Shown here one piece after another: positions 44,326-52,827 of a stretch of 64,000 nucleotides of DNA. Source of the stretch: Phytohabitans suffuscus (GTDB lineage: Bacteria > Actinomycetota > Actinomycetes > Mycobacteriales > Micromonosporaceae); contig NZ_AP022871.1 of assembly GCF_011764565.1 (NCBI RefSeq), positions 7,998,320 through 8,062,319 of the forward strand, given 5' to 3'. Below the pieces are notes generated by a model. That model did no database searches and had not been told where the DNA came from. It saw only the letters and a list, made by a program, of their open reading frames with translations. Both the position numbers and the translations under genes were made by a program. Position 1 is the first letter of the stretch. Each line of letters begins with the position of its first letter.

Positions 44326-44562
44326 CGGCCCCGTTCCGAAAGAGGACCAGACCAGGAGGATCCGAGCTGCCGCGACGCCCGCCGTGGCCCGGACCGTCGC
44401 TCCCGCGGCCTCACCCTCCGCGGTTTCACGACCCTGCGGGGGCTTGGCCCGCGAGCCCGGCAGCGGAGGTCGGGGAAGTCGGCTCGCCCTGGCGAGCCGC
44501 CGACCGCAGCGGTGCCCGCGGGAGCATGCGGTCCGCGGCTGGGACGGGCCGGGGCAGGCGAA
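44326..44562. repeat. Repeat island E
   Basis: 237 bp between convergent genes. It holds a forward GCTCCCGCGGCCTCACCCTC box (44399-44419) with a leader shared with 35214-35250, and a segment of about 80 nt (44457-44540) that is the inverted copy of 28108-28185 in island C, including GCATGCTCCCGCGGGCACCG when reversed. No H hairpin or GGACAAATCGG box is present. This is the smallest island and shows that modules move independently. Confidence 0.72.
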
Positions 44563-45027
44563 TCAGTGCGGTCGGGCGCGGTCCAGGACGCGCATGGCCT
44601 CGTCGGCGCGGTCGGCGGCGACCTCCACCGCGTACGAGCTGGCCTGCAGCGCGCTCACCGACGAGAAGTCGCGGCGGCCGCCGGTCAGGGCGTGTGCCAC
44701 GGCGCCGAAGGCGGCGCCCCAGACGAGGCCCAGCGCGGTCGCGGTGATGATCACCCACCACCAGCCGCCGCCGGCGAAGATGCCCAGCAGCAGGCCGATC
44801 AGCAGGCCGATCCACGCGCCGGTCGCGGCGCCGGTCAGGGCCGCGCGGGCCACGGTCATGCGGCCGGTGACCTTCTCGACGGTGCGCAGCCCGGTGCCGA
44901 CGATCGCCACGCGGTTGACCGGGAAGCCGCGGTCCGAGAGGTGGTCCACCGCGTGCTGCGCCAGGGGGTACTCGGGATACGAGGCGACGGTCACGGTCGG
45001 CCGGCCGTCGACCAGCGTCGACGTCAT
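44563..45027 (-). CDS. General stress protein, membrane-associated (GSP17M/YflT-like)
   Basis: 154 residues. The N-terminal part (VTVASYPEYPLAQHAVDHLSDRGFP) is the domain named after Bacillus YflT/GSP17M. Two closely spaced hydrophobic stretches (GAATGAWIGLLIGLLLGIFAGG and WWWVIITATALGLVWGAAFGAV) at about 68-110 form a membrane hairpin with Gly-zipper character, and the C-terminus (YAVEVAADRADEAMRVLDR) is helical. Expression of such genes follows general stress sigma factors. The ATG overlaps the flavodoxin stop (ATGA), with GGAGGA upstream. Confidence 0.82.
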   Translation of the reverse strand: MTSTLVDGRPTVTVASYPEYPLAQHAVDHLSDRGFPVNRVAIVGTGLRTVEKVTGRMTVARAALTGAATGAWIGLLIGLLLGIFAGGGWWWVIITATALGLVWGAAFGAVAHALTGGRRDFSSVSALQASSYAVEVAADRADEAMRVLDRARPH

Positions 45028-45653
45028 CGGGTTGACTCCTCCTTCGGCGTGAGCCGCCGGGCGATGTCGGCCAGGCGGTGGCCCTGGTACTGGGCCGCGC
45101 GCAGGGTCTGGTCGTCCGGCAGTTCGGGTGGCTGCCCGGTGGGCCAGGACACGCCGTACGGGTTGCCGCCCGCCTCGTAGAGGACGGGATCGGTGTACCC
45201 GGGCGGGACGATGACCGAGCCCCAGTGGGCGAACAGGTTGTACAGCGACACGAGCGTGGTCTCCTGGCCGCCGTGCCGGTTGATGCTGGACGTGAAGGCG
45301 GTGGCCGGCTTGTCGGTGAGCACGCCGTTGAGCCACAGCCCGCCGGCCTGGTCCAGAAACTGCTTGAGCTGCGCGGAGACCATGCCGAACCGGGTCGGGG
45401 TGCCGAAGGCGTACGCGTCCGCCCAGGCCAGGTCGTCCAGCCTCGCTTCCGGCACCACGTCGTGGGTCTCGTCGACGTGCGCGCGCCACTGCGGGTTGGC
45501 GTCGATGGCGGTGTCCGGCGCCAGCTCGGGCACGCGGTGCACCCGCACGTGCGCGCCGGCCTTGACCGCCCCCTCGGCCACCGCCTCCGCGAGGCGGTGC
45601 ACGTTGCCGGTCGCCGAGTAGTAGATGACGGCGATGTTGACGTCGTTGGCCAT
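45024..45653 (-). CDS. Flavodoxin-family NAD(P)H:quinone oxidoreductase (WrbA-like)
   Basis: 209-residue FMN-binding flavodoxin-like enzyme. The phosphate-binding loop YYSATGNVHRLAEA (11-24) and the downstream FGTPTRFGMVSAQLKQFLDQAGGLW, TSSINRHGGQETTL match WrbA, which reduces quinones with two electrons and protects against oxidative stress. The segment PTRFGxxxxQxKxFLD is the WrbA hallmark. It is cotranscribed with the general stress protein. The start at 45653 follows a region with no other gene up to 45808. Confidence 0.88.
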   Translation of the reverse strand: MANDVNIAVIYYSATGNVHRLAEAVAEGAVKAGAHVRVHRVPELAPDTAIDANPQWRAHVDETHDVVPEARLDDLAWADAYAFGTPTRFGMVSAQLKQFLDQAGGLWLNGVLTDKPATAFTSSINRHGGQETTLVSLYNLFAHWGSVIVPPGYTDPVLYEAGGNPYGVSWPTGQPPELPDDQTLRAAQYQGHRLADIARRLTPKEESTR

Positions 45654-45807
45654 GTCTCCACGCTTTGCCGGCGCCGGGTGACGCGACCCCACCCAGCCCG
45701 GGTGACCAGGGCGGACGCGCCGATCCGGGCCCGAGATACGTTCGGGTGGTCGGTCCCCGAGCGGCGGAGGCAGATCCGTCCCCCAACGCGGCGGAGGCAT
45801 TTGAGCA

Positions 45808-46050
45808 GTGGGCATCGGCGGCGGAATCTTCCTGATCGCGCTCGGCGCCGTCATGGCGTTCGCCATCCAGGTCGATCCCTGGTGGATCGATCTGCACGCG
45901 ACGGGCGTCGTCGTGATGCTCGCCGGCGGCGCGGTCATCCTGGTCACGCTCTGGTACTGGCAGGACCGCCGGCGCCGCGCGAACGGGGCCGCCCAGGCGC
46001 GCATCCCGCCGCCGGACGACCCGCCGCTGGACCCGCCGGCCAACGCCTGA
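45808..46050 (+). CDS. DUF6458-like small membrane protein
   Basis: 80 residues with two hydrophobic helices (GGGIFLIALGAVMAFAI and TGVVVMLAGGAVILVTLWYW) separated by QVDPWWIDLHA, then a basic cytosolic tail and Pro-rich end. This is the plan of DUF6458, a small actinobacterial membrane family of unknown role. It starts with GTG 45808 and probably precedes the next gene in one transcript (15-nt gap, with GCGAGGAG). Confidence 0.75.
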   Translation: MGIGGGIFLIALGAVMAFAIQVDPWWIDLHATGVVVMLAGGAVILVTLWYWQDRRRRANGAAQARIPPPDDPPLDPPANA

Positions 46051-46065
46051 GCAGCGAGGAGATCC

Positions 46066-47724
46066 GTGGACAGCAGCGCCGCCGGAGCCTTCTCCCGGCT
46101 CAACCGGGACCAGATCGAAACCCTCAGCGGGTACGGCGAGCGGCGGCGGACGCGGGAAGGTGACGTCCTCGTCCGGGAGGGCCAGCGGCACCGCGACCTG
46201 TTCGTGGTGCTCAGCGGCGCGGTCGCGGTGACCGAGGGCCACGGGACGGCGGAGGAGCGGCTGATCGGGGTGCACGGCCCCGGCTCCTTCCTGGACGAGG
46301 TGGGGCTGCTGACCGGGCAGCCCTCGTTCGTCTCCGCGGTGGTCCGCGAGCCGGGCGAGGTGCTCGCCCTGCCGCTGCCGGCGATGCTCGACTTCGTGGC
46401 GCGCGACCCGCGCCTGGGCGACGTGGTCCTGCGCGCCTTCCTGTGCCGCCGCGAGCAGCTGCTGGGCAGCGTCGCCGGCATCCGTATCGTCGGCTCGCGC
46501 TTCTCGCCGGACACGCGCAGGCTGCGCGAGTTCGTGGCCCGCAACCGCATCCCGCACACGTGGACCGACCTGGAGGAGGACGCCGGTGCGGAGCGGCTGC
46601 TGCGGCGCATGGGCGTCGGGCCCGAGCAGACCCCGGTCGTGATCTGGCGCGACGGCCGGGTGCTGCACAACCCGACCAACGCCGAGCTGGCCCGGCTGAT
46701 CGGGCCCGGCGCGGTGGACGAGCTGCCCGGCTCGATCGTCGACGTGGCGATCGCCGGCGCCGGACCGGGTGGGCTGGCCGCCGCCGTCTACGGCGCCTCC
46801 GAAGGGCTGGACGTCGTCGTGCTGGACGCGGTCGGCGCGGGCGGCCAGGCGGGACAGTCCTCCCGCATCGAGAACTACCTCGGCTTCCCGGCCGGCATCT
46901 CCGGCGCCGAGCTGGCCGACCGGGCGGTGGTGCAGGCGGAGAAGTTCGGGGCGGCGGTCGCGGCACCGGCGGCCGTCGTCGGGCTGGAGCGGCGCGACGG
47001 GTACCACCTGGTGCGGGTCGACGGCCGGGCCGAGGAGGTGCGGGCCCGCACGGTCGTCGTCGCTACCGGGGCCCGCTACCGGCGCCTGGACGTGCCGCGG
47101 CTGGCCGAGTTCGAGGGCACCAGCGTCTACTACGCGGCGACCGTCGTGGAGGCCAACTTCTGCGCCCGGCAGCCGGTGGTCGTCGTGGGCGGCGGCAACT
47201 CGGCCGGCCAGGCGGTCGTCTACCTGGTGCAGCACGCGGCGTCGGTACGGCTGGTGATCCGCCACGCCGACCTGCGCCGCGACATGTCCCGCTACCTGGT
47301 CGACCAGATCGAGCGGGACGAGCGGGTCGAGGTGCTCCGCGACAGCCAGGTGTGCGGCCTCGCCGGGGTCGACGGGCGGCTGGAGTCGGTCGTGGTCGAA
47401 CGGCTCCCGGGCGGAGACCGGCGCTCGCTCGACGCCGGCCTGCTCTTCGTCTTCATCGGCGCCCAGCCGTGCACCGACTGGCTGGGCGGCCGCGTGGCGC
47501 TGGACGAGCGCGGCTACGTGCGCACCGGCCCGGCCGTCGGCGCCGCTGTCGACGGCGACCGCCGGCCGGACCTGCTGGAGACCAGCGCGCCGGGCGTGTT
47601 CGCGGTCGGTGACGTGCGCAGCGGCTCGACCAAGCGGGTGGCGTCGGCCGTCGGTGAGGGCGCGATGGCGATCCGCCTCGTGCACCAGCACCTGGCCCGG
47701 ATCGGCCGCGAGCCCGGCACCTGA
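46066..47724 (+). CDS. Cyclic-nucleotide-binding / thioredoxin-like / thioredoxin-reductase-like fusion
   Basis: 552 residues in three parts. A CRP-type nucleotide-binding domain (about 10-125; REGDVLVREGQRHRDLFVVLSG, GSFLDEVGLLTGQPS); a thioredoxin-fold stretch (about 137-215; RIVGSRFSPDTRRLREFVARNRIPHTW) without CxxC; and an FAD/NAD(P)H reductase (about 225-552) with AGAGPGGLAAAVYGASEG, GGGNSAGQ and GVFAVGDVRSGSTKR. The redox-active CxxC of thioredoxin reductase is missing; the equivalent segment reads TSVYYAATVVEANFC. It may pass electrons elsewhere or act as a sensor. GTG start. Confidence 0.87.
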   Translation: MDSSAAGAFSRLNRDQIETLSGYGERRRTREGDVLVREGQRHRDLFVVLSGAVAVTEGHGTAEERLIGVHGPGSFLDEVGLLTGQPSFVSAVVREPGEVLALPLPAMLDFVARDPRLGDVVLRAFLCRREQLLGSVAGIRIVGSRFSPDTRRLREFVARNRIPHTWTDLEEDAGAERLLRRMGVGPEQTPVVIWRDGRVLHNPTNAELARLIGPGAVDELPGSIVDVAIAGAGPGGLAAAVYGASEGLDVVVLDAVGAGGQAGQSSRIENYLGFPAGISGAELADRAVVQAEKFGAAVAAPAAVVGLERRDGYHLVRVDGRAEEVRARTVVVATGARYRRLDVPRLAEFEGTSVYYAATVVEANFCARQPVVVVGGGNSAGQAVVYLVQHAASVRLVIRHADLRRDMSRYLVDQIERDERVEVLRDSQVCGLAGVDGRLESVVVERLPGGDRRSLDAGLLFVFIGAQPCTDWLGGRVALDERGYVRTGPAVGAAVDGDRRPDLLETSAPGVFAVGDVRSGSTKRVASAVGEGAMAIRLVHQHLARIGREPGT

Positions 47725-47727
47725 ACG

Positions 47728-48156
47728 TCAGGGAATCATCGACGAGTACTCGTCGGGCAGGCTCGCGCGGACGTCGTCCCACTCACCCCGCGTGACGTGC
47801 CGGCTCAGCGCCGACAGCACCGCCTGCACCAGCCGTGGGGTGCCGCCCTTGACGTCCAGCGGGCACTCGTCGTGGACCCGCTGCAGCCACTGTTCGAGGC
47901 TCAGCTTCACCGGTACGCGCTCCGGCTGCCAGCCCTCGTAGAAGGCGCCCCGCACCAGCGTCGGAAGCTGGGCGGCGAGCTGCGCCGACTCCCCGACGGT
48001 GAGCCGGTCGCGCAGCGCGTGCAGCACCGCGCGCATCGCCTTGTACGACAGGTCGCGCCGCTCCTTCGGCAGGCCCAGCGCGTCTTCGACGTCCTTGAGC
48101 AGGACGTCGGTCTTCTCGATGGTGTCGCCGAGGTACCCGTGTGCGTTGTTGCCCAT
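47728..48156 (-). CDS. DUF2267-family protein
   Basis: 142-residue single DUF2267 domain: ALGLPKERRDLSYKAMRAVLHALRDRLTVGESAQLAAQLPTLVRGAFYEGW and HVTRGEWDDVRASLPDEYSSM are diagnostic. The function of this helical family is unknown. It is the second DUF2267 gene of the window, after the pterin-dehydratase fusion at 27283. It ends 4 nt from the stop of the convergent fusion gene and stands before a BON-domain gene on the same strand. Confidence 0.88.
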   Translation of the reverse strand: MGNNAHGYLGDTIEKTDVLLKDVEDALGLPKERRDLSYKAMRAVLHALRDRLTVGESAQLAAQLPTLVRGAFYEGWQPERVPVKLSLEQWLQRVHDECPLDVKGGTPRLVQAVLSALSRHVTRGEWDDVRASLPDEYSSMIP

Positions 48157-48214
48157 CAGGCTGCCCTCCCGGGTGGGCCCGGACCGCCGCGGGCCCGGGC
48201 CCGTCGCTGGTGTG

Positions 48215-48891
48215 TCAGAGCTCGATCGTGATCCGGTTGACCATGGAGGTGACGCCCGGCGCCGACCAGGCCACCCGCTCGGCCTCCTGCTTCTCCATCC
48301 AGGAGCGCACGGTGCCGGTCAGCGAGACCTGGCCACCCTCGATCCGGACCTGGATGTTGCCGGCGTCGGTCTCCACGCTGCGTACCAGCGCCTCCTGGAT
48401 CCGGCGCTGCAGCTCCTCGGGGCCGGCTGCACGCGGGGGCGTACCGCGATCAGGTTGGTGGCACCGCGGACGCCGGAGAGACCACGGACCGCGCGCTCCG
48501 CGGCCCGGCGCTGGTACTCCCACTCGACCTCGCCGCGAAGCGTGATCCACCCCTTGGAGACGGTCACCTCGATCCGGTCGGTCGGCACGAGCGCGTCCCA
48601 CTCCAGGGAGCGCGTGGCCGCCGCGGCGACGTCGACGTCCGAACGCTCGGCCGAGCTGGGCAGCCGTACGTCGACGTCGTTCGCGACCGCGCGCACACCG
48701 CGTACCCGCTGGCCGGCGCGCTCGGCCGCCCACTTCTTGACGAAGGTGTCGACCGAGCCGGTGAGGGTGACGATGCCGTCCTTGGCCGCGACGCCGATCT
48801 CGTTCGGCTGGAGGCGGGCGTCCCAGCGGATCTCCGCCATCACGTCCTGTTGGATTGCCTCGTCGCTACGTGTAGCAACGGCGGTGGTCAT
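48215..48891 (-). CDS. BON-domain protein, three repeats (one frameshift)
   Basis: About 225 residues with three BON domains (about 12-80, 88-152, 160-225), a fold thought to bind phospholipid or polysaccharide. Domain signatures are [65 protein letters not shown] and [22 protein letters not shown]. No signal peptide is seen, so it may be cytosolic. The frame shifts near 48425 just before the third domain. It is a paralogue of the intact gene at 50671. Confidence 0.85.
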
Positions 48892-49142
48892 TGCCGTTCA
48901 GTCCTTCCCACTGATGGCCGTTGTCCACTCACCAGCGTGACGAGGGCCCGGGTGAGGCGTGATCGCCCGGCCCGGGTGAGTTGACTGTCTCGAGAAGAGG
49001 TGAGTCGGCCGTTTTCGGGAAAGCAGGGGAAGAAAAGCATAATGGGCGCTGAGTATCAGATCAGCGTTGTATGCGACCAGTGTTGTATGCCGGCCGGCGG
49101 TGTATCCCGAGCGGCGGTGTATCCGGTCGGCGGTGTATCCGA
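48892..49142. repeat. Intergenic stretch with degenerate tandem repeat
   Basis: 251 bp. After a GC-rich part, an AT-richer patch (AAGAAAAGCATAATGG near 49030) precedes about five units of 16-18 bp with the core GTGTATCCG (49062-49147, running into the next gene's end). No gene is seen. The AT-rich patch may be a promoter for the BON gene. Confidence 0.6.
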
Positions 49143-49502
49143 TCAGGGGCGTGGATGTCCTGGTAGGACAGCGGCGCGGACCGAGGTGAGCGTCGCGCCG
49201 ATGAGGATCAGCACTTCGGGGCCGACCCGCCGCGCCAGGGCCGCGGAAAGCACATAGTGCGCCAGACGGTCGTACTCGTCGCCGCTCAGGCGGCGCGGGC
49301 CGACGAACGCGACGAACCCGACCACCGCGCGCTCCGCCCGGCACGCGAGGGTTTCTCCGACCAATGACGTCAGTGCCGCTTTTAGCGGATCGTGCGCCGT
49401 CGCCCGCGCGATCCCGAGCGCCGGGCCCAGCCGTGGGTCGGCGCGGATGGCTCGACAGGCCTGTTCCACCAGTTCGCGGTAGTCGACAACTCTGGAGAGC
49501 AC
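49143..49502 (-). CDS. Hypothetical protein, 119 residues
   Basis: Mostly helical soluble protein (RELVEQACRAIRADPRLGPALGIARATAHDPLKAALTSLVGE), ending in a hydrophobic segment (VGPEVLILIGATLTSVRAAVLPG). The start is GTG 49502, near the divergent LuxR gene. The family is not recognised. Good third-position GC and a single unbroken frame support a real gene. Confidence 0.55.
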   Translation of the reverse strand: MLSRVVDYRELVEQACRAIRADPRLGPALGIARATAHDPLKAALTSLVGETLACRAERAVVGFVAFVGPRRLSGDEYDRLAHYVLSAALARRVGPEVLILIGATLTSVRAAVLPGHPRP

Positions 49503-49628
49503 CCGACCAATTCCACACCGTCACCGGCCATGTGCCAATCCGGAAGATTACCGATCCAATCCGGGAGTGGCGGAGGAGTTTGAAGAACGGGCTGTGGTAC
49601 ATAGGCTGTGCTGGGAGGGCGATGCCGT

Positions 49629-50654
49629 ATGCGCTCGGCGGCGCTCAGAATCGCCACCGAGGTGGCAGCTGTCGCGGCCGCTCCGACCGGAGTCGCGGAG
49701 CGGGCGCGTGCTTTGCTGGATCCACTGCGGCAGCTCGTGCCCTTCGAGGCGGCCCGCGTCTACCTGCTCGACATGGGGCGCCGCGCCGAGCATTCGCTCT
49801 TCTTCGAGGGCTACGACGAAAAGGTCAGGTCCTATCTGGACAGTCCGGAGCACCTCGACGACATCGAGCTGACCGGCCTGCAGCGGGGCGGACCGCCGAT
49901 GCGGCTGCGCGACCTGTCCGTCCCGCGCGACGAGATCCGCGCCTGGGCCGAGTACCTGAGCCCGGCCGGCTTCCGCGAGGGTGTCGGGGTGCGGATGACC
50001 ACTTCGGACGACCGCTACATCGGCGTCATGGGCCTCTACACCGAGACCAGCGCACACCCGACCGACACGGCCCGCGAGATCCTCGGCGCCATCTCGACCA
50101 CGCTGGCCGACGCGCTCGACCCGCTGCGGTCGATCAGCACCGCCGCCCAGATGGTGTCCGGCGCGACCGCCGGCGTCCTGCTCTGCCGTGACGGGAGCAC
50201 GCAGGGGCTGCCCGGCCTGCCGGGGCACGCCCAGCTCCGGCCCGGCTCACGGCTGCTCGGCGTGGCCGCCCGCCAGCTCGGCACGATGGCGCACGCCGCG
50301 TTCCTGTGCCCGTACGACGCGGACGGCGAGGACCGGCACCTGCGGGTCACGGTCATCGCCTGCCCCGACCTGCCGCCGGCGCACGTCGTGGCCGCAGTGG
50401 TGGTCGCGCCCGCCGGTGACCTGGGCCGGCTCACCCGCCGCGAGCTGGAGGTGCTGGGCCTGATCGTCGAGGGGTGCTCCAACCGCCGCATCGCCAGCGG
50501 GTTCCACCTGACCGAGCGGACGGTCGGCACGCACATCGAGCACATCCTGGCCAAGCTGGACGCGCCCAGCCGCACCCTCGCCGCGGTCTACGCCCTGCGC
50601 CGCGCGCTCTACATCCCGCGCGCGCTGCACCGGGCACAACGAGCGCGGGCGTGA
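49629..50654 (+). CDS. GAF-like domain LuxR-family transcriptional regulator
   Basis: 341 residues. The N-terminal part (about 10-170; TEVAAVAAAPTGVAERARALLDPLRQLVPFEAARVYLLD) is GAF-like and could bind a small molecule. A C-terminal LuxR helix-turn-helix (about 270-325; LTRRELEVLGLIVEGCSNRRIASGFHLTERTVGTHIEHILAKL) binds DNA. ATG 49629 is chosen, with GGGAGGG upstream; GTG 49608 is also open. It is placed between the two BON paralogues and next to stress genes, so it may regulate them. Confidence 0.85.
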   Translation: MRSAALRIATEVAAVAAAPTGVAERARALLDPLRQLVPFEAARVYLLDMGRRAEHSLFFEGYDEKVRSYLDSPEHLDDIELTGLQRGGPPMRLRDLSVPRDEIRAWAEYLSPAGFREGVGVRMTTSDDRYIGVMGLYTETSAHPTDTAREILGAISTTLADALDPLRSISTAAQMVSGATAGVLLCRDGSTQGLPGLPGHAQLRPGSRLLGVAARQLGTMAHAAFLCPYDADGEDRHLRVTVIACPDLPPAHVVAAVVVAPAGDLGRLTRRELEVLGLIVEGCSNRRIASGFHLTERTVGTHIEHILAKLDAPSRTLAAVYALRRALYIPRALHRAQRARA

Positions 50655-50670
50655 GGCCGTGGCCGGGCGC

Positions 50671-51351
50671 TCAGGGTGCGATCCGGATGTCGTTCTCGAC
50701 CGAGCGCACGCCCGGCGCCGACCAGGCGGCCCGCTCGGCGTCCCGCCGCTCCGGCCACGACCGCACCGCGCCGCGGAGGATCACCGTGTCGCCGTCCTGC
50801 TCCACCATGATCCGCTCGGCGTCGGTCTCGGCGCTGCGCAGCAGGGCCTGGGCGATCCGGCGCTCCAGGTCGTCGGGCTCGATCCGCCGCCGGGGCCGCA
50901 CCGCGACGGCGTTCGTCACCCCGCGCACACCGGCCAGGCCGCGCACGGCGCGCTCGGCCTCGCCCCGCTCGTACTCCCACTCGACCTCGCCGCGCAGCTG
51001 GACCCGGCCACCCGTGACCGTGACCTCGATCTGGTCCGCCGGCACCAGCGCGTTCCACTCCAGCACCTGCGCGGCCGCCGAGGCGATCTCCGGGTCGGTG
51101 GGCGCCCCGCCGCTGGCCGGCGGGCGGATCTCGATGTCGTTGGCGACCGCCACCACGCCGCGTACCCGCTGGGCCGCGCGCTCGGCCGCCCACCGCTTGA
51201 CGTAGTTGCCCACCCAGCCGGCGAGCGTCACGATGCCGTCCTGTACCGCGACGGCCACCTCGTTGGGCTGGACACGGGCGTCCCACCGCAGCTCCGCCAG
51301 GACGTCCTGCTGGATCTGTTCGTCGGTGCGAACCTCGGGTGTCGTCGTCAT
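50671..51351 (-). CDS. BON-domain protein, three repeats (intact)
   Basis: 226 residues with three BON domains in the same order as the paralogue at 48215; identity looks above 50 percent by eye ([82 protein letters not shown]). This copy shows that the BON gene at 48215 should be continuous and where its missing base lies. The ends of this gene and of the LuxR gene are 16 nt apart, convergent. Confidence 0.9.
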   Translation of the reverse strand: MTTTPEVRTDEQIQQDVLAELRWDARVQPNEVAVAVQDGIVTLAGWVGNYVKRWAAERAAQRVRGVVAVANDIEIRPPASGGAPTDPEIASAAAQVLEWNALVPADQIEVTVTGGRVQLRGEVEWEYERGEAERAVRGLAGVRGVTNAVAVRPRRRIEPDDLERRIAQALLRSAETDAERIMVEQDGDTVILRGAVRSWPERRDAERAAWSAPGVRSVENDIRIAP

Positions 51352-51427
51352 GACGGCATCGTCCGGCCGCCGCGGGTGGGCGGTCGTCACCCGCCGGGGG
51401 TGACCCGGCGCGGTCACACCATCGGGG

Positions 51428-51850
51428 TCAGGCGTTCGTCCGGTACTGCACCGGCAGCAGGTCGGCGAGCGTCGTCCGGTCGACCACCTCCGCGATGGCC
51501 TCGTGCAGCGTCATCCACAGCTCCGGCAGGCCGCTCGCCACCCCGTGGTAGTCGACCTTGTCCGGCGGCAGCCCCCGCACCGTGCTCAGCGCGCCGTTGA
51601 TCGCGCGCAGCACGTCGCCCACCGTGATCTGCGACGGCGGGCGGGCCAGCGCGTACCCGCCGTCGGTGCCGCGCTGGCTGGTCAGCAGGCCGGCGCGGCG
51701 CAGGTCGGACATGATGTCGTGCAGGAAGCCCAGCGGGATCGCCTGCGCCTCGGCCAGCTTCGTCGCCGAGACGGGACCGCCGTCGGGGGAGAAGCCGGCC
51801 GTGGCGATCAGCGCCCGGAGGGCGTAGTCACTTCGCGCCGAGATCTGCAC
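51428..51850 (-). CDS. Rrf2-family transcriptional regulator
   Basis: 140-residue Rrf2 winged-helix regulator (MQISARSDYALRALIATAG; LAEAQAIPLGFLHDIMSDLRRAGLLTSQRGTDGGYALARPP). It contains no cysteine, so it cannot hold the Fe-S cluster of IscR/NsrR; CymR-type Rrf2 proteins, which control sulfur genes, also lack it. Its GTG start overlaps the cysA stop by one base (TAGTG), so it is the last gene of the sulfate operon, and the operon is the likely target. Confidence 0.88.
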   Translation of the reverse strand: MQISARSDYALRALIATAGFSPDGGPVSATKLAEAQAIPLGFLHDIMSDLRRAGLLTSQRGTDGGYALARPPSQITVGDVLRAINGALSTVRGLPPDKVDYHGVASGLPELWMTLHEAIAEVVDRTTLADLLPVQYRTNA

Positions 51851-52818
51851 TACGCGACCTCCAATGGTGCGTCGACTGCCTCCGGCGCCAGCGCCACCTG
51901 GACGGTGGAGCCCTCGCCGATGTCGAGGGCCCGGAAGCGGGTACGGGTGAGCGTCACGATCACCACCTGCTCGCCGGCCGTCACCTCGACCCGGATCTCG
52001 AACCCGATCCGGGTGATCCGGGTGACCCGCCCGGTCACCGCGCCCGGCGCCGCCTCGCCGGTGTGGATGACCAGGTCGTGCGGGCGGACCAGCCGGTCGC
52101 CGAGTTGGGTGACCGGGCCGAGGAAGCGCATGACGAAGTCGTTGGCGGGCGCGTCGTACAGCTCGTCGGGCGTGCCGATCTGCTCCACCCGCCCGTCGTT
52201 GATCACCACGATCTCGTCGGCGACCTCCAGGGCCTCCTCCTGGTCGTGCGTGACGAAGACCGTGGTCACGTGCACCTCGTCGTGCAGGCGGCGCAGCCAG
52301 TCGCGCAGCTCCTTGCGCACCTTCGCGTCCAGCGCGCCGAACGGCTCGTCGAGCAGCAGCACGGTCGGCTCCACGGCGAGCGCGCGGGCCAGCGCCATGC
52401 GCTGCCGCTGGCCGCCGGAGAGCTGCGCGGGCAGCCGGTCGCCGAACTGCTCCAGGTGGACGAGCCGGAGCAGTTCGTCGACCCGCCGCCGGATCTCCGC
52501 CTTGGGCCGCCGCCGGATCTCCAGGCCGAAGGCCACGTTGCGCCGCACCGACATGTGCTTGAACGCGGCGTAGTGCTGGAACACGAAGCCGACGTCGCGC
52601 TTCTGCGGCGGCAGGCCGGTGGCGTCGACGCCCTCGATCCGCACGCTGCCGCTGTCGGCCTGCTCCAGGCCCGCGATGATCCGCAGCAGCGTCGACTTGC
52701 CGCCCCCGGACGGCCCGAGCAGCGCGGTGAGCTGCCCGGACGGGATGCTCACGGAGACGTCGTCGAGCGCGACGAAGCTCCCGAACCTCTTGCTGACGCC
52801 AGAAATCTCGATACTCAT
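51850..52818 (-). CDS. cysA: Sulfate/thiosulfate ABC transporter ATPase
   Basis: 322-residue ATPase with Walker [10 protein letters not shown] (37-45), Q-loop VFQHYAAF, signature [15 protein letters not shown], Walker [13 protein letters not shown] and H-loop [11 protein letters not shown]. The C-terminal 80 residues are a regulatory OB-like domain ([11 protein letters not shown]) typical of CysA. Context is complete: binding protein and two permeases lie upstream on the same strand. It is separated from cysW by 243 bp of tandem duplicate DNA, so a secondary promoter or reduced cotranscription is possible. Confidence 0.93.
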   Translation of the reverse strand: MSIEISGVSKRFGSFVALDDVSVSIPSGQLTALLGPSGGGKSTLLRIIAGLEQADSGSVRIEGVDATGLPPQKRDVGFVFQHYAAFKHMSVRRNVAFGLEIRRRPKAEIRRRVDELLRLVHLEQFGDRLPAQLSGGQRQRMALARALAVEPTVLLLDEPFGALDAKVRKELRDWLRRLHDEVHVTTVFVTHDQEEALEVADEIVVINDGRVEQIGTPDELYDAPANDFVMRFLGPVTQLGDRLVRPHDLVIHTGEAAPGAVTGRVTRITRIGFEIRVEVTAGEQVVIVTLTRTRFRALDIGEGSTVQVALAPEAVDAPLEVA

Positions 52819-52827
52819 TGAATCTCC

